Positions 62,429 to 64,000 of a DNA stretch of 64,000 bases are shown here, piece after piece. The notes beneath the pieces were generated by a model. That model was given only the letters and a program-made list of their open reading frames with translations. It was not told where the DNA came from and did not search any database. The position numbers and the translations under genes are program-made. Position 1 is the first letter of the stretch, and each line of letters opens with the position of its first letter. Origin of the DNA: Paenibacillus sp. 37 (GTDB lineage: Bacteria > Bacillota > Bacilli > Paenibacillales > Paenibacillaceae); contig NZ_CP043761.1 of NCBI RefSeq assembly GCF_008386395.1, positions 1,302,001 to 1,366,000 of the forward strand, in the 5' to 3' direction.

Positions 62429-64000
62429 ATGGAAGACACGCGGGGGAATAAGTTGGGGATATTCAAGTTAACGATTCGAGGCAAGTTACTGACTGGTTTT
62501 TTAATCGTGGTGGCTCTGCTGGTTGTTGTAAGCGTCTATGCGTTAGTCCAGATCCATCAAATGTCAAACAAAGCTAATGATGTGGATCAGACCTGGATGC
62601 CGAGTGTAAGCCTCTTGGGCTTGATGAATGGTGACGTATCAGACGTAGAACGATTGGCGCTGGCGATTATCGTTGAACAAAACGAAGAAGAAAACGTCAA
62701 GGTGAATGAAGCGTTAAAGTTGCTCCTCACGAAGATTGAAGATGAGCGTAAACAGTTGCTAACGTTCATTGAGAGCAATGATGAAGCGATGAAGCTCTAC
62801 AATGATTTCAGTACGAATTATGATGCTTATGTGGAGAAAATGCCAGCATTCATAGAATTCGGTATTGCAAATAACTATGAAGAAGCAAGTAGACTGCACA
62901 CTGAAGCCTATCCAATGTGGTACACAGCAAACGACTCTATCACCAAGTTAATCACTTTAGGTAATGAAGGATCGCAAGCCGCAACGGGTGAGTCTGTCGT
63001 GATGGCGGAGAATACATTTAATGTGATTTTGGCAGTGACGATTTTTGCCTTCCTGGTCGCGATATTCATTGCATTCTTCATTGCAAGCATCATCTCACGT
63101 CCAATCAAAAAGATGAATGAAGCGGCCATGGCTATTGCCAATGGTGATCTCACGGGTGAGACGATTGTGCTCAAGAACAAAGACGAATTGGGAATGCTGG
63201 CGGCTTCCTTCAATACCATGAGTGGCAATTTGCGCTCCATGATTGAATCAGTATCAATGACTTCGGAACAGGTAGCGGCTTCATCGGAGGAGCTTCTTGC
63301 AAGTGCAGAGCAAAATACTCAAGCCTCGGAACAGATTTCCCAAACGGTTGAGGAACTGGCTGTAGGCACGTCGGATCAGGTGGATATTGTGAAGCGCTCT
63401 TCACAGGCAATGAATGAGATGGCTCTCGGATCAGAGCAGATTGCCGAGCTTGCTCAGAGTGTATCCGTATCTGCTGTAGATGCGGCGAATCAATCTTCCG
63501 AAGGAAATATGATTATTCAGCAAGCGGTTGAACAGATGGGTTCTGTTCGAAATTCCATTGCTTCGCTTACAGAATTGGTTACAGGGCTGGGGGAACGTTC
63601 AGCAGAGATTGGTACCATCACCGAGGTAATCAACAACATTGCCCGGCAGACCAATCTGCTTGCACTGAATGCAGCCATTGAAGCCGCACGAGCAGGAGAG
63701 CATGGACGTGGTTTCGCCGTAGTTGCGGGAGAAGTGCGGAAGCTCGCTGAGGAATCTTCTACATCTGCGCAACGAATTACGGATCTGGTTCAATTGATTC
63801 AGAAAGATACGGATCATGCTGTTCAGGCAGTCAAAGTGAACAGCAGTGAGACAGAAGCAGGAATCGAGATGGTTACTGCGGCAGGACAAGCGTTTGAGCA
63901 GATCTCGGATGCGGTCAACAAAGTTGCGGGTGAAATCCAGGAAGTGTCTGCAGGTTCAGAGGAAATGTCGGCGAGTACAACTGAGGTTGTAGGATATGTA
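62429..64000 (+). CDS. Methyl-accepting chemotaxis protein, partial
   Basis: Open to the window end, so the C-terminus is missing; 524 residues are visible. ATG 62429 follows GAGGAG. A first membrane helix (near 20-40) and a second (near 190-212) enclose an outside four-helix-bundle sensor of about 150 residues. HAMP follows ([22 protein letters not shown]) and then the signalling coiled coil with the tip [43 protein letters not shown]. The ligand is unknown. Only the terminal methylation helix and CheB/R-related tail remain beyond the edge. Confidence 0.93.
   Translation, partial: MEDTRGNKLGIFKLTIRGKLLTGFLIVVALLVVVSVYALVQIHQMSNKANDVDQTWMPSVSLLGLMNGDVSDVERLALAIIVEQNEEENVKVNEALKLLLTKIEDERKQLLTFIESNDEAMKLYNDFSTNYDAYVEKMPAFIEFGIANNYEEASRLHTEAYPMWYTANDSITKLITLGNEGSQAATGESVVMAENTFNVILAVTIFAFLVAIFIAFFIASIISRPIKKMNEAAMAIANGDLTGETIVLKNKDELGMLAASFNTMSGNLRSMIESVSMTSEQVAASSEELLASAEQNTQASEQISQTVEELAVGTSDQVDIVKRSSQAMNEMALGSEQIAELAQSVSVSAVDAANQSSEGNMIIQQAVEQMGSVRNSIASLTELVTGLGERSAEIGTITEVINNIARQTNLLALNAAIEAARAGEHGRGFAVVAGEVRKLAEESSTSAQRITDLVQLIQKDTDHAVQAVKVNSSETEAGIEMVTAAGQAFEQISDAVNKVAGEIQEVSAGSEEMSASTTEVVGYV

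Noticed and set aside
1..64000. CRISPR array, prophage, rRNA operon or integrated plasmid
   Set aside because: No regularly spaced repeats, phage structural genes, rRNA sequence, integrase or replication genes were found on either strand.

Overview
The window looks like chromosomal DNA of a Gram-positive, spore-forming member of the Bacillota, most probably Paenibacillus or a close relative. This is inferred from strong AGGAGG-type ribosome binding sites, short Rho-independent terminators after most units, and the gene content: a GntR/ABC pair, WYL regulators, DUF4179 anti-sigma proteins, a copper-amine-oxidase stalk domain, LCP and BcrC wall enzymes, YqkE, YwaF, AdeR-Ald, and a RocA/proline dehydrogenase pair under sigma-54. 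No ribosomal RNA, canonical tRNA, CRISPR array, prophage or intact insertion sequence was seen.

Layout. 1-2.5 kb: a GntR-ABC transporter operon and a LURP-one-like protein. 2.6-11.7 kb: an RNA-repair island. Two WYL regulators face away from a Y RNA gene whose core reads as a circularly permuted tRNA. It is followed by Ro60 (TROVE + vWA), a nucleotidyltransferase, the RNA 3'-end methyltransferase Hen1 and the kinase-phosphatase-ligase Pnkp. 11.8-16.8 kb: RidA, an AEC transporter, a Mug glycosylase and an ECF sigma/anti-sigma pair. 17-22.9 kb: a sugar block with LacI, a GH125 alpha-mannosidase, Gfo/Idh dehydrogenase, TIM-barrel isomerase and AraC. 23-27.3 kb: an FAD amine oxidase-like enzyme with an ECF41-type sigma factor, a small kinase and a Cas4-like nuclease. 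27.4-30.4 kb: alanine dehydrogenase and its PucR-type regulator. 31-42 kb: a STAND ATPase, a sigma-54 activator, a MarR operon, proline dehydrogenase and RocA fired divergently from two sigma-54 promoters, then rpoN itself. 42-48 kb: AspA, a chemoreceptor with an FNR-like site, secreted proteins and a ring-cleaving dioxygenase. 48-54.7 kb: YwaF, SDR, YqkE, cyclophilin lipoprotein, MFS pump and several very small genes. 54.8-58.1 kb: a sensor kinase convergent with a two-gene unit encoding an isoprenyl-synthase-like (ComQ-like) enzyme and a NHLP-leader peptide precursor whose tail carries one Cys and one Trp. 58.3-64 kb: a secreted repeat protein, membrane acyltransferase, LCP protein, BcrC and a second chemoreceptor cut by the window edge.

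Two systems stand out. The first is the Y RNA-Ro60-nucleotidyltransferase-Hen1-Pnkp operon. It places an RNA chaperone and its tRNA-mimicking RNA in one transcription unit with a complete break-sealing and end-protection machine, probably to sense, hold and mend cleaved tRNAs. The second is the putative prenylated-peptide locus at 56.8-58.1 kb, where a NHLP-type leader replaces the ComX-type precursor expected beside a ComQ-like enzyme. A pair of divergent sigma-54 promoters and a structured dispersed repeat with compensatory changes are further direct sequence observations.
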